This document shows positions 7,590 to 15,237 of a stretch of DNA of 19,990 nt, piece after piece; positions within the stretch are counted from its first letter, which is position 1, and each line of letters begins with the position of its first letter. The stretch spans positions 1 to 19,990 of the forward strand of contig DATAXV010000158.1 in the NCBI GenBank assembly GCA_036272915.1, written 5' to 3'. A program made the position numbers and the translations under genes. Below the pieces are notes generated by a model. The model had not been told where the DNA came from, did no database searches, and saw only the letters and a list, made by a program, of their open reading frames with translations. Source of the DNA: DATAXV01 sp036272915. GTDB lineage: Bacteria > Chloroflexota > Dormibacteria > Dormibacterales > Dormibacteraceae.

Positions 7590-8794
7590 GCCACCTTCAC
7601 CTCTCCACCGGCGCGGCTGACGGGGTCGGGGAACGTCGTCGTCAGATCCTGGGCGTTGCCCGTCCGGGAGGCGACGATGGCCTTCTCCATGATCTCGACC
7701 ACGTGCGCCGCGTGCTCGGCGCTCAGGAGTGGCCGCGTCCCCCGGGTGACACAGTCCGCCCAGTGCACGATGTCGGGCGAGGGCGCCCTCCTCCGCCCGG
7801 ACACGGCCCGGCCCCGCTCGACACGGCGCGGCCCAGGACCGTCGGAGCTCACCTCCAGCTTCTCCGGATCGATCAGCCGCCCCTCGCCGTCGACGTCGCA
7901 CCAGCCCCGCGGGAATCGGTCGCCCGCCTCCGACTGGTAGAGCCGGAAGCTGGTGCTGAAGCCGGCGTGGGTGATGACGCCCTTCGACCCGTAGATGGTG
8001 AGGCCCCGGGTCGAGGGCTCGATCATGGTGAAGCTGCCGTCGACGCAGCCGAGGGTGCCGTCGCCCCAGTCGAGCAGGACCATGCCGTTGTCGTCCGCCG
8101 TGATGTGCTCCGGCTCCGGTTCCGGCCGCTCGGGGCTGAAGAAGGTGCGCTCGGGGAAGGCGGTCCCGCTGAACGCGCTCACCCGCCTCGCCGGCCCGAT
8201 GATCCCGGTCACCGTGTGGAGCCCGTAGACGCCCATGTCGAAGAGCGAGGTCCACTCCCCCGCCTCCTTCATGAAGAACCAGCGCGAATCGGTCAGGCGG
8301 CCGCGCCCGGTGGCGCCTCCGTGCGAGGAGCGGCAGAAGACCATCGCCACCTTGCCGAGCACGCCCTCCCGGACCAGCGAGGCGATGCGCAGCGTGACCG
8401 GGTTGACCATCGAGGGCGGGGCGGCCATGAGCACGACGCCGCGCTGCACGGCCGCCTCGAGCAGCCGCTCGGCGTCGCCGAGGTGCTGGCACATGGGCTT
8501 CTGGACGTAGACGTGGCGACCCGATTCGAGCACCCGCAGGCACATCTCGAAGTGGAGCGGCCAGGGGGTGAGGACCTCGACGCCCTCGACCTCACCGTCG
8601 GCGAGCACCTCATCCAGGCTGGTGTAGGCCCGGCAGCCGGGCGCCCCGAACTCCGCCGCCGCCGATCGGGCGCGGTCCGCGACCGCGTCGCAGGTGGCGA
8701 CGATGTCGACCGTACCGGCCAGGGCATGGGTCCCGGGCAGGTAGTTCCAGCCGGCGATGTCGCCGCACCCGACGATCCCGACCTTGAAGCTCAT
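7586..8794 (-). CDS. Gfo/Idh/MocA family oxidoreductase ('DLTTTFP-tail' type, copy 2)
   Basis: The 402-residue protein has an N-terminal Rossmann domain with GIVGCGDIAG (6-15), a YVQKPM motif with Lys99 (the EKP position), and a C-terminal alpha/beta domain. The active-site segment reads FDMGVYGLH, with Asp186 and Tyr190 where inositol dehydrogenases have His. Tyr at this position is the arrangement of glucose-fructose oxidoreductase-like members. The C-terminus contains DLTTTFPDP, shared with the paralogue at 10810. The family catalyses NAD(P)-dependent oxidation, reduction or epimerisation of sugars and cyclitols. A strong ribosome site GGAGGTGA (8801-8808) lies 6 bases before the ATG, which overlaps the upstream gene stop (ATGA); its own stop overlaps the MDR start. 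An Arg-rich insert near residue 330-345 (GPRRVERGRAVSGRRR) is probably a surface loop. Confidence 0.92.
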   Translation of the reverse strand: MSFKVGIVGCGDIAGWNYLPGTHALAGTVDIVATCDAVADRARSAAAEFGAPGCRAYTSLDEVLADGEVEGVEVLTPWPLHFEMCLRVLESGRHVYVQKPMCQHLGDAERLLEAAVQRGVVLMAAPPSMVNPVTLRIASLVREGVLGKVAMVFCRSSHGGATGRGRLTDSRWFFMKEAGEWTSLFDMGVYGLHTVTGIIGPARRVSAFSGTAFPERTFFSPERPEPEPEHITADDNGMVLLDWGDGTLGCVDGSFTMIEPSTRGLTIYGSKGVITHAGFSTSFRLYQSEAGDRFPRGWCDVDGEGRLIDPEKLEVSSDGPGPRRVERGRAVSGRRRAPSPDIVHWADCVTRGTRPLLSAEHAAHVVEIMEKAIVASRTGNAQDLTTTFPDPVSRAGGEVKVA

Positions 8795-9903
8795 CGCCCG
8801 TCACCTCCCTGGTCGACCCGGGCGGCACGGCCCGACTCCGCCGAGCGGTAGGCGGCGTCGATCACCCGCTGGGTGTGAAGCCCGACGGCGAGCCCGGCCG
8901 CGTCGGGCAGCGGCACGCCATCGCGGAGCAGGGCGACGAACGCCCGCTGCTCGGTGCCGCCGCGGCCGGCCTCGGATCGGGGCGGCGTCGGCAGGCGCCA
9001 GCCGCGGACGTCCTGAGCGGGACCGTGCGCGGCCGCGACCGGCAGCGGCTCCCACCCCTCCCGGACAGCCCCCTTCCGCGTGTGCAGCTCGGCGCGGTCG
9101 GAGAAGACGCTGAGGGTCCCCTCGGTGCCGTGGTAGGAGGCGACGAGGGGTGCCGGACCGACCTGACCCCACTTGGCGTCGATGACGCCGAGGGCGCCGG
9201 ACGCGAAGCGCAGGATGACGACCGCGTTGTCCTCGATGCCGGCGGGAAGGTAGTCCCGGGTACCCATCTGCGTGGTGAAGGCGCTGACCTCGACGATCGG
9301 CCCGACGTAGTCGACCATGGTGTCGACGACGTAGCAGCCCTCGTCGACGAGGGCCCCTCCCCCGTTCCGCGCGGGATCGAACAGCCACTCGCAGAAGTAC
9401 CGGGAGCATCCGAACTCGACCGGCCCGCCGTGCCCGATCGCGCCCCGGGCCAGGAAGACCTGGCCGAGCGCGCCGTCCCGGACCACGCGCCGGAGCTCCT
9501 CGTAGTGGGGGCTGAAGGCGCGGTGGTAGGCGACCATGAACCGGATGCCCGCATCCTCCACGGCTCGGGCGATGCCCTCGGCCTGCTCGGCCGTCGCCGC
9601 CAGCGGCTTGTCCTGGTAGACGTGGACGCCGCGGCCGGCGGCGTCCGCCACCACCTCCGCCTTGGCCGCGTTGTCGCAGCAGATGAGGACGGCGTCGGGC
9701 CGCTCGCGCTCGAGCAGCTCCCGGTGATGCTCGTAGGTGGTGGGGACGCGCCACCGCCGCATCGCCTCCTCCCTGAGCTCGGGATGGCCGTCCGCGGCCG
9801 CCACCAGATCGACCCCGGGCAGGGCGGCGAGCCCCTCGCCCATGCCCCAGACGTGGTCGCTGGTCAGCCCGATGACGCCGAACCGGAGACTGCTTGCCGC
9901 CAT
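8791..9903 (-). CDS. Gfo/Idh/MocA family oxidoreductase ('DH-W loop' type, copy 2)
   Basis: The 370-residue protein has the Gfo/Idh/MocA two-domain layout: a nucleotide-binding N-terminus, YQDKPLA with Lys99 at the EKP position, and an active-site segment GGGALVDEGCYVVD with Asp187 and Tyr191. Its dinucleotide loop reads FGVIGLTSDHVWGMG instead of the usual GxGxxA, which may change or weaken cofactor binding. The start has AGGAGG (9913-9918) 9 bases upstream. It follows the RpiR regulator after 28 bp and overlaps the next Gfo/Idh gene (ATGA). Together with that gene it mirrors the pair at 10810-13034. The probable role is oxidation, reduction or C-H chemistry on a sugar or cyclitol; the substrate is unknown. 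Structural roles without redox turnover are also possible given the altered loop. Confidence 0.9.
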   Translation of the reverse strand: MAASSLRFGVIGLTSDHVWGMGEGLAALPGVDLVAAADGHPELREEAMRRWRVPTTYEHHRELLERERPDAVLICCDNAAKAEVVADAAGRGVHVYQDKPLAATAEQAEGIARAVEDAGIRFMVAYHRAFSPHYEELRRVVRDGALGQVFLARGAIGHGGPVEFGCSRYFCEWLFDPARNGGGALVDEGCYVVDTMVDYVGPIVEVSAFTTQMGTRDYLPAGIEDNAVVILRFASGALGVIDAKWGQVGPAPLVASYHGTEGTLSVFSDRAELHTRKGAVREGWEPLPVAAAHGPAQDVRGWRLPTPPRSEAGRGGTEQRAFVALLRDGVPLPDAAGLAVGLHTQRVIDAAYRSAESGRAARVDQGGDGR

Positions 9904-9931
9904 CGCTCGAGCCCTCCTCCTGGGAATGCCC

Positions 9932-10813
9932 CTAGAACCGCTTCCTCGCGTTCAGCGTCTGCCGGCCGCGGGCCAGCGCCTGCCGGCTGGCCTCACCGCC
10001 GCGCAGCGTCAGCGCCACCCAGATGGCGTCGATCACGGCCAGCTCGGCCACCCGTCCGACCAGCTCCAGCCCGGCCTCGAGCTGCGCGCGACCGCCGGCC
10101 AGGAGCGTGATGTCGGCCACCTTGGAGAGGGGCGAGCGCGCGTGGCGGGTGAGGCAGACGCAGGTGGCGCCCGCCTCCCTCGCCGTCTCCAGGGTCTCGA
10201 CCGTGTCGTGGGTGCTACCCGACTGCGAGATGGCGAAGCCGACGTCTCCGGGCCGGAGCCGGGTGGCCCCCCAGAGCTGGGTGTGCGGGTCGCCCACGGC
10301 CACCACGGGAACCCCGATCTGCAGCAGCTGAGCGCAGGCGAACTGGGCCAGCGCGGCCGAGCTGCCGACGCCGTAGAACTCGACCCGCCGGGCGCCGGCG
10401 ATCGCCGCCACGGCCTGGTCCAGCGCCGCGTCGTCGAGCAGATGGAGCGTGTCCTCGAGGCTGGAGACGCTGGTGCTGAAGGTCTTACGCTTGATCGCCG
10501 CGATGTCGTCGTCGGCGGTGAGCTCGCCCGGGGCCGGGGCGCTCGAGCTCTGCAGCTCGAGCGCGAGAGCGATCTTCAGCGCCGAGAAGCCCGAGAAGCC
10601 GAGGGTCCGGGCGAAGCGCATGACCGACGCCTCCGAGGTCCCGGTCACGTCGGCCAGCTCGGTGATCGAGAGATGGACCAGCTCGACGGCGTGGTGCATC
10701 AGGTAGTCGCCGATCTTCCGCTCGCTCTCCCTGAGGTTGGGCTGGGTCGACGACAGGCGGGCGAGCACGCCGCTCGCCGAGCCGGCGAAGATGGCTGACC
10801 CCTCCGCGGTCAT
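9932..10813 (-). CDS. RpiR/MurR-family transcriptional regulator (HTH + SIS)
   Basis: The 293-residue protein has an N-terminal RpiR helix-turn-helix (about 25-85; LRESERKIGDYLM, then LSITELADVTGTSEASVMRFARTLGFSGFSALK in the recognition region) and a C-terminal SIS phosphosugar-binding domain (about 135-265). The SIS motifs VEFYGVGSSAALA (144-156) and FAISQSGSTHDT (193-204) are present. Family members repress or activate sugar-catabolic operons in response to sugar phosphates. The ATG overlaps the stop of the preceding Gfo/Idh gene (ATGA), so the regulator is made as part of the operon it probably controls. The open frame runs further upstream only as a shadow. A candidate operator lies at 13066-13078 in front of the oxidoreductase block. 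The effector is likely the phosphorylated pathway intermediate made by the upstream kinases (inference). Confidence 0.95.
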   Translation of the reverse strand: MTAEGSAIFAGSASGVLARLSSTQPNLRESERKIGDYLMHHAVELVHLSITELADVTGTSEASVMRFARTLGFSGFSALKIALALELQSSSAPAPGELTADDDIAAIKRKTFSTSVSSLEDTLHLLDDAALDQAVAAIAGARRVEFYGVGSSAALAQFACAQLLQIGVPVVAVGDPHTQLWGATRLRPGDVGFAISQSGSTHDTVETLETAREAGATCVCLTRHARSPLSKVADITLLAGGRAQLEAGLELVGRVAELAVIDAIWVALTLRGGEASRQALARGRQTLNARKRF

Positions 10814-11979
10814 GGCTGGGGGTCTCGCTCCTCGCCGAGCCCGGCCCGCGCCGGCTCCGGCGCTCCGTCCGGCTCCGGGAAGGTCGTGGTCAGGTCCAGG
10901 GCGCGTCCGCCGCGCGCGGACTCCTGCGCCTTGAGCATGATCTCCAGCGCGTGCCGGCCGTGCTCGGCGCTGAGGACCGGGGTGCTCGCGCCGCGGATGC
11001 AGTCGACCAGGTGGTCGACGAGGATGCCCCGGCGCAGCTTGTCGGCGCGGGCCTGGGCCGAGCTCACCTCGCGGAGCGTGGGCACCGTCCATCCGGAGAG
11101 GCCGGGAAGCGCGTCCAGCCGGTAGACCTCGAGGGCGGGGTCTCCGCCCTGGCTGATGTTGAGCGTGCCCGCGCGGCCGAAGATCTCGACCCGCGGGCTC
11201 TTCGCGGCGTTGACGTTGAAGGTGCCGTCGACGAAGGCGTAGGCGGAGTTGCCGAAGTCGAGCATCATGACCGTATTGTCGTCGGCCGTGACCCGGATCT
11301 CCTTCCCCTTGAAGGGGCCGCCGCGGACCGTGCGCACGGGCTCGGTGATCCCGGAGAAGGCGACCACGCGCCGGGCCGGACCGACGATGCCGGTGATCTC
11401 GTGGATGCCGTAGACGCCCATGTCGTAGAGGGGTCCCGAGCCCTCCTGGTAGAACCAGGTCGGGTCCATCGGCCAGTCACCCGAGGCGGGACCTCCGTGC
11501 GAGCCGCGGACGCGGGCGAAGGCGACCTGGCCGATCGCGCCCTCGCGGACCAGCCGCCTCGCCTCGACCCGGCTCGGATAGAGCATGTTCGGCGGCGAGC
11601 AGACGACGATCAGGCCCTGCGCCCGGGCCAGTTCGACGATCGCGTCGGCGTCCTCCATCGTCGTGGCCAGCGGCTTCTCCGTGGCCAGGTGCTTGCCCGC
11701 CTGCAGGATCTTGATCGAGGTCGGGCCGTGGAACGGGATCGGCGTGAGGTTGATCACCGCGTCCATGTCGACGCGCTCCAGCATCTCCTCCAGGGTGGCG
11801 AAGGCGTGGGGGATGCCGAAGGCCGCCGCCGCCTCCCTCGCCCGGTCCAGGGCGGGGTCGGCGATGGCCAGGACCTCCACCTTGTCGGGGATGTGCCGGA
11901 GCCCCGGCAGCACGCCGTAGCCGACGGTTGCGATCATGCCCGCGCCGAGCACGCCCAGCCGGATCGGAGCCTCGCTCAT
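10810..11979 (-). CDS. Gfo/Idh/MocA family oxidoreductase ('DLTTTFP-tail' type, copy 1)
   Basis: The 389-residue protein has a canonical Rossmann motif GVLGAGMIA (9-17), ATEKPLA with Lys102, and an active-site segment LYDMGVYGIHEITGIVGPARRV with Asp186 and Tyr190. The C-terminal segment LSAEHGRHALEIM and the tail DLTTTFPEP closely match the gene at 7586, so the two are paralogues. The predicted activity is NAD(P)-dependent sugar or cyclitol oxidoreduction. The ribosome site GGGAGGT (11985-11991) lies 5 bases before the ATG, which overlaps the upstream gene stop (ATGA). Its own stop overlaps the RpiR start. The open frame upstream of 11979 is a shadow of the neighbouring gene. Tyr in place of the catalytic His argues against plain myo-inositol 2-dehydrogenase. 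The C-terminal 15 residues are Pro/Glu-rich and probably disordered. Confidence 0.93.
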   Translation of the reverse strand: MSEAPIRLGVLGAGMIATVGYGVLPGLRHIPDKVEVLAIADPALDRAREAAAAFGIPHAFATLEEMLERVDMDAVINLTPIPFHGPTSIKILQAGKHLATEKPLATTMEDADAIVELARAQGLIVVCSPPNMLYPSRVEARRLVREGAIGQVAFARVRGSHGGPASGDWPMDPTWFYQEGSGPLYDMGVYGIHEITGIVGPARRVVAFSGITEPVRTVRGGPFKGKEIRVTADDNTVMMLDFGNSAYAFVDGTFNVNAAKSPRVEIFGRAGTLNISQGGDPALEVYRLDALPGLSGWTVPTLREVSSAQARADKLRRGILVDHLVDCIRGASTPVLSAEHGRHALEIMLKAQESARGGRALDLTTTFPEPDGAPEPARAGLGEERDPQP

Positions 11980-13034
11980 ACGGCACCTCCCACGCGATTT
12001 TCCTGAGAGCCGACCGGCTCGACCGCCACTCCCCTCGCCGCCGACTCGTAGAAGGCGAGGCAGGCGGCCAGGTTCCGCCGGCCGTCCTCGACGGTGGCCA
12101 CCGGCTCGGCATCGCCGCGGATCAGGCCGGCGAAGTGGTCGATGGCGTCCGCCTGGGCGCCCGCCGCGGCGACCTGGATCCAGCCGGTGAGGGGCGGGAA
12201 GTTCCCGCTCACCGAGAGCCGCCCCTGACCCCGGTCGTAGGTGAAGGCGCCCTCGGTGCCGACCACCGTGGTCATCGCCCGCGACGCGCCCGGCGGGCAG
12301 GTCCAGGTGTCCTCGATGGTGGCCACTGCCCCGTCGTCGAAGATCACCGTGGCCACGCCGTAGTCCTCGACCCTGAGGCCGGGGTGGGTGAGCGTCGCGG
12401 CATGGCCCTTGACCGACGCCACCTCGTGCCCGCTCAGCCAGCGCAGCAGGTCGAGCTGGTAGATGGAGTGGTCGATCCAGGCACCGCCCACGGTCAGCGC
12501 CGGGTCGGCGAACCATCCCGGGTCGGGGTCACCCGGCCAGCGCTGCGGAAGCGAGGCCCAGAGCGTGGCGTAGGAGCTGATGATGCGGCCGAACCTGCCC
12601 TCGGCGAACCACTCCTTCAGGCGCTGATTCTGCGGCGCCAGGCGGGCGCGGGATTCGGCGGGCAGGAAGACCACCCCGGACCTGGCCACCGCCGCGGCCA
12701 CCCGGTCGGCCTGCTCGAGGGTGCGGGCCATGGGCTTGATCGAGAGCAGGTGCTTGCCCTCGCCGGCGGCGGCGATGCAGATCTCAGGATTCCGCTCCGA
12801 GTTGACGAAGCTGGCGATCGCGTCCACCGACCGGTCAGCGATGAGGTCCGCCACCCTCACCACCAGGTCGGGGCGGCCGACCCGCTCCCCCACCTGACCG
12901 GCCCGGTCCGGGTCCGGGTCGGCGATGCCCGCCAGCTCGGCGTCCGCGTGGCCGACCAGGCGCTGGGCGAAGGAGATGGCCGTGTACCAGTGATCGAAGC
13001 CGACGACGCCGATCCGGATCTTGGTCTCGTTCAC
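11976..13034 (-). CDS. Gfo/Idh/MocA family oxidoreductase ('DH-W loop' type, copy 1)
   Basis: The 352-residue protein has the family layout with LLSIKPMA (Lys100 at the EKP position) and GGAWIDHSIYQLDLLRWLSG, where Asp188, Tyr192 and Asp195 mark the active-site helix. The nucleotide loop reads IGVVGFDHWYTA rather than GxGxxA, like the gene at 8791. The GTG start at 13034 is preceded by a purine-rich GGGAGTGAGG about 8 bases upstream and is the first gene after a 90-bp gap that holds a likely promoter and operator. Its stop overlaps the start of the next Gfo/Idh gene (ATGA). It probably acts with that gene on one substrate, since the same two-gene order recurs after the regulator. Sugar or cyclitol oxidoreduction is inferred; the substrate and cofactor are unknown. 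Confidence 0.9.
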   Translation of the reverse strand: MNETKIRIGVVGFDHWYTAISFAQRLVGHADAELAGIADPDPDRAGQVGERVGRPDLVVRVADLIADRSVDAIASFVNSERNPEICIAAAGEGKHLLSIKPMARTLEQADRVAAAVARSGVVFLPAESRARLAPQNQRLKEWFAEGRFGRIISSYATLWASLPQRWPGDPDPGWFADPALTVGGAWIDHSIYQLDLLRWLSGHEVASVKGHAATLTHPGLRVEDYGVATVIFDDGAVATIEDTWTCPPGASRAMTTVVGTEGAFTYDRGQGRLSVSGNFPPLTGWIQVAAAGAQADAIDHFAGLIRGDAEPVATVEDGRRNLAACLAFYESAARGVAVEPVGSQENRVGGAV

Positions 13035-13065
13035 GGTGGAAACCTCACTCCCTTTTCACGGTTCA

Positions 13066-13084
13066 GGTGATATTTACCATCATA
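13066..13084 (-). promoter_or_regulatory. Candidate -10 box and overlapping operator ahead of the oxidoreductase block
   Basis: On the minus strand the 90-bp gap (13035-13124) is clearly AT-richer than its surroundings and reads TATGATGGTAAATATCACC. TATGAT (13079-13084) is one mismatch from a sigma-70-type -10 box. Directly after it, GGTAAATATCACC (13066-13078) is an imperfect dyad with arms GGTnA and TnACC, covering the expected start point. A -35 box is weak (TGGGCG at 17 bases). This layout suits repression by the RpiR protein encoded at 9932. No experimental support; visual call only. Confidence 0.4.
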
Positions 13085-13124
13085 GGCCCTCGGTCGCTTT
13101 TCGCCCACACCCGCCGGCGCCGCC

Positions 13125-14576
13125 TCAGCCCAGCGGCCGCAGCGCCGCCTCGACCTCGACGAAGCGCCGGTAGACGGCCGCGTAGGCCTCGACCAGGTCC
13201 GGATCCGGCTCCTCCACTCCGACCGGGCTCGACCAGGCCCGGGCCAGAGCCTGGTAGCCGCCGCCGACGCCGATCGCGGTGGCCCCCAGCATCGCCGCGC
13301 CCAGCGCCGCCGCCTCACCGCTGGCGGGAAGGAGCACGCGGCGGGCGAAGGTGGCCGCGCAGATCCGCCGCCAGAGCCCGCTCCGGGCGCCCCCACCGGT
13401 GAGCAGCACGTCGCCGAAGGGGACGCTCGCCAGCGCCGGCTGGCTGACCGCCCGGAGCCAGAGCACCGTGCCCTCGAGCACGGCCCTGGCCAGGTCGCCG
13501 CGGCCGTGGGCCAGGGTCAGGCCGAAGAAGGCGCCGCGCGCGTCGGGCCGCATGCCACCACCACGCTCGCCCATCAGGTGCGGCAGGAAGAGCAGCTCGC
13601 GCGCACCCGGGCGGCTGGTCTCGGCGGCGGCGAAGACGCGGTCGTAACCAGGGCCGGCCGGACCGCTGTAGAGCAACCGGCGAAGCCAGCTGAGGGCGGT
13701 ACCCGTGGAGGTGACGCTGGCCAGGTTGCGGATGCTGCCCAGCCGCCCCAGCTCGGCGGCCGAGGTGAAGGCGCCGAGGAGTCCGGCCGAGCCCAGGTAG
13801 AGGCAGGCGCGCTCGGGCAGGAAGCAGCCGGATCCGACCAGGGTGGCGAACCAGTCCCCGGTGCCGACCACGACCGGCGTCCCCGGCCGGAGCCCGGTCT
13901 CCCTCGCCGCCCTCGCCGAGACCGCGCCGCAGATCTCGTCCGCCCTCAGGATCGGCGGCATGCACTCCACCGGAATTCCGACCATGCTCAGGAGCTCCGC
14001 CGACCAGGAGCCGGTGGCGGCGTCGACCAGGCCGGACCCGCGCGCGTCCCGGGCGTCGGTGGCGCGCTCGCCGGTGAGCCGGAAGCGGACGAAGTCCTTG
14101 ACCAGCAGGAAGCTGCGGGCCGCCTCGAGGACGTCGGGGCGGTTCTGACGCAGCCAGAGCAGGCGGGGCAGCGACGACATCGTCGACAGCGGCTGGCCGG
14201 TCACCTTGGCGACAGCGCCGGAGACCGAGGCCAGGGCCTCGGTCTGGGGCGCGCTGCGCTGATCCGACCAGAGCATCGCCGGGTGCAACGGCCGGCCGCC
14301 CGCGTCCAGGGCGACCAGCGTGTGCATGAAGCCACAGAGAGCGACGACGCGGACCCTCTCCGGCGCCATACCCCGGCCCCGGATCAGGTGGCGAACGCTC
14401 CGGGAGGCGGCACGCCACCAGTCCTGGGGCTGCGACTCCGCGTACCCGGGCGACGGGTAGCTGACCGGCGTCTCGATCTCCGCCTCGGCCTCGACCCGGC
14501 CGTCGAGGTCGATGCCCAGCGCCTTGGTCCGGCTGGTGCCTACGTCCAGGGCGAGGATGAGGTCACCGGCCGTCAT
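13125..14576 (-). CDS. FGGY-family carbohydrate kinase (xylulokinase-like)
   Basis: The 483-residue length fits FGGY kinases. ILALDVGTSRTKALGIDLDG (7-26) is the N-terminal phosphate-binding strand pair, AMLWSDQRSAPQ (100-111) matches the xylulokinase-type substrate loop, VVVGTGDWFATLVGSG (235-250) carries the catalytic base Asp241, and LLTGGGARSGLWRRICA is the C-terminal ATP-binding segment. It transfers phosphate from ATP to a sugar, ketose or polyol in the cytoplasm. The ATG is chosen because it begins at the conserved N-terminus; it overlaps the upstream kinase gene by 14 bp, with a weak ribosome site inside that gene. Xylulose, ribulose, erythritol/threitol-like polyols or sugar acids are all possible substrates. 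No xylose isomerase or arabinose genes accompany it, so a ketose made by the operon's dehydrogenases is more likely (inference). Confidence 0.93.
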   Translation of the reverse strand: MTAGDLILALDVGTSRTKALGIDLDGRVEAEAEIETPVSYPSPGYAESQPQDWWRAASRSVRHLIRGRGMAPERVRVVALCGFMHTLVALDAGGRPLHPAMLWSDQRSAPQTEALASVSGAVAKVTGQPLSTMSSLPRLLWLRQNRPDVLEAARSFLLVKDFVRFRLTGERATDARDARGSGLVDAATGSWSAELLSMVGIPVECMPPILRADEICGAVSARAARETGLRPGTPVVVGTGDWFATLVGSGCFLPERACLYLGSAGLLGAFTSAAELGRLGSIRNLASVTSTGTALSWLRRLLYSGPAGPGYDRVFAAAETSRPGARELLFLPHLMGERGGGMRPDARGAFFGLTLAHGRGDLARAVLEGTVLWLRAVSQPALASVPFGDVLLTGGGARSGLWRRICAATFARRVLLPASGEAAALGAAMLGATAIGVGGGYQALARAWSSPVGVEEPDPDLVEAYAAVYRRFVEVEAALRPLG

Positions 14577-15237
14577 CGCCGGCCACCCGGTCGGTGTGGG
14601 CGCCGAGCCGGGCCGCGGCGATGCCGCGGATCGCCTCGCGGAGGGCGGACACGGCGACGTCGACGGCGTGGTTGGTGGGCACGACCAGATCGGCGTACTG
14701 GCGCGAGGGCGCCGTGTAGAGGGGATAGTTGGGCGCCACGTCCCGCCGGTACCAGGCGACCGAGCGCTCCAGCGTGCCGCCCCGCTCGGCGATGTCGCGG
14801 TGAAGCCGGCGCAGGACCCGCTCGTCCTCGTCGACCTCGAGGTAGACGCGAAGGTCGGCCCGGTCACGGGAGCGCTCGTCCCAGAGTGCGAAGAGACCCT
14901 CGACGATGATCAGGCGGCCGGGGCCGAGCCACCGCTCGCGGAGGCCCCTCGACCGTCCCCGCGTGCCCGGCGCCGGCTGCAGAACCCGACCCCCCGCGGT
15001 GAGCGTGTCCAGCGCCTCGTGGAAGGACTCCCAGAGCACCGCCGAGGGGTGGTTGGCGGTCCTCACCCGCTCTCGCTCCGCCTCGTCGAACTCGGCGAAG
15101 TCCCGGAAGTAGTCGTCCTGGCGGAGGATCGCCGGTGCCAGTTCGCCGAGCTCCGCGGCGAGCAGCCCGGCCAGCGTCGACTTGCCGCTGGCCGAGGGCC
15201 CGGCGATAGTGACGACGACCGCCGCCTCAGCCGTCAC
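14563..15237 (-). CDS. P-loop kinase of the uridine kinase/phosphoribulokinase family
   Basis: The 224-residue protein has a Walker A motif GPSASGKST (13-21), the RQDDYFRDF segment (39-47) typical of uridine kinase-fold enzymes (acid residues that bind the acceptor hydroxyl), and IIVEGLFALWDE (about 109-120) as the Walker B-like strand. Family members phosphorylate nucleosides, ribulose 5-phosphate, pantothenate or, in sugar-import operons, uncharacterised sugars. Its place between an ABC importer and a FGGY kinase argues for a sugar or polyol acceptor rather than uridine (inference). The GTG start sits in a GTGA overlap with the ATPase gene, and its 3' end overlaps the FGGY kinase by 14 bp. 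No truncation is visible. Confidence 0.85.
   Translation of the reverse strand: MTAEAAVVVTIAGPSASGKSTLAGLLAAELGELAPAILRQDDYFRDFAEFDEAERERVRTANHPSAVLWESFHEALDTLTAGGRVLQPAPGTRGRSRGLRERWLGPGRLIIVEGLFALWDERSRDRADLRVYLEVDEDERVLRRLHRDIAERGGTLERSVAWYRRDVAPNYPLYTAPSRQYADLVVPTNHAVDVAVSALREAIRGIAAARLGAHTDRVAGDDGR

Noticed and set aside
10810..13034. Plain myo-inositol catabolism (IolG-type dehydrogenases)
   Set aside because: The active-site His is replaced by Tyr in all four proteins, and no IolB, IolD or IolE-like genes are present.
13087..13150. GC-rich inverted repeats as a terminator after the FGGY kinase
   Set aside because: Short GGCGCC-type palindromes are common in such GC-rich DNA, and no U-tract follows on the minus strand.
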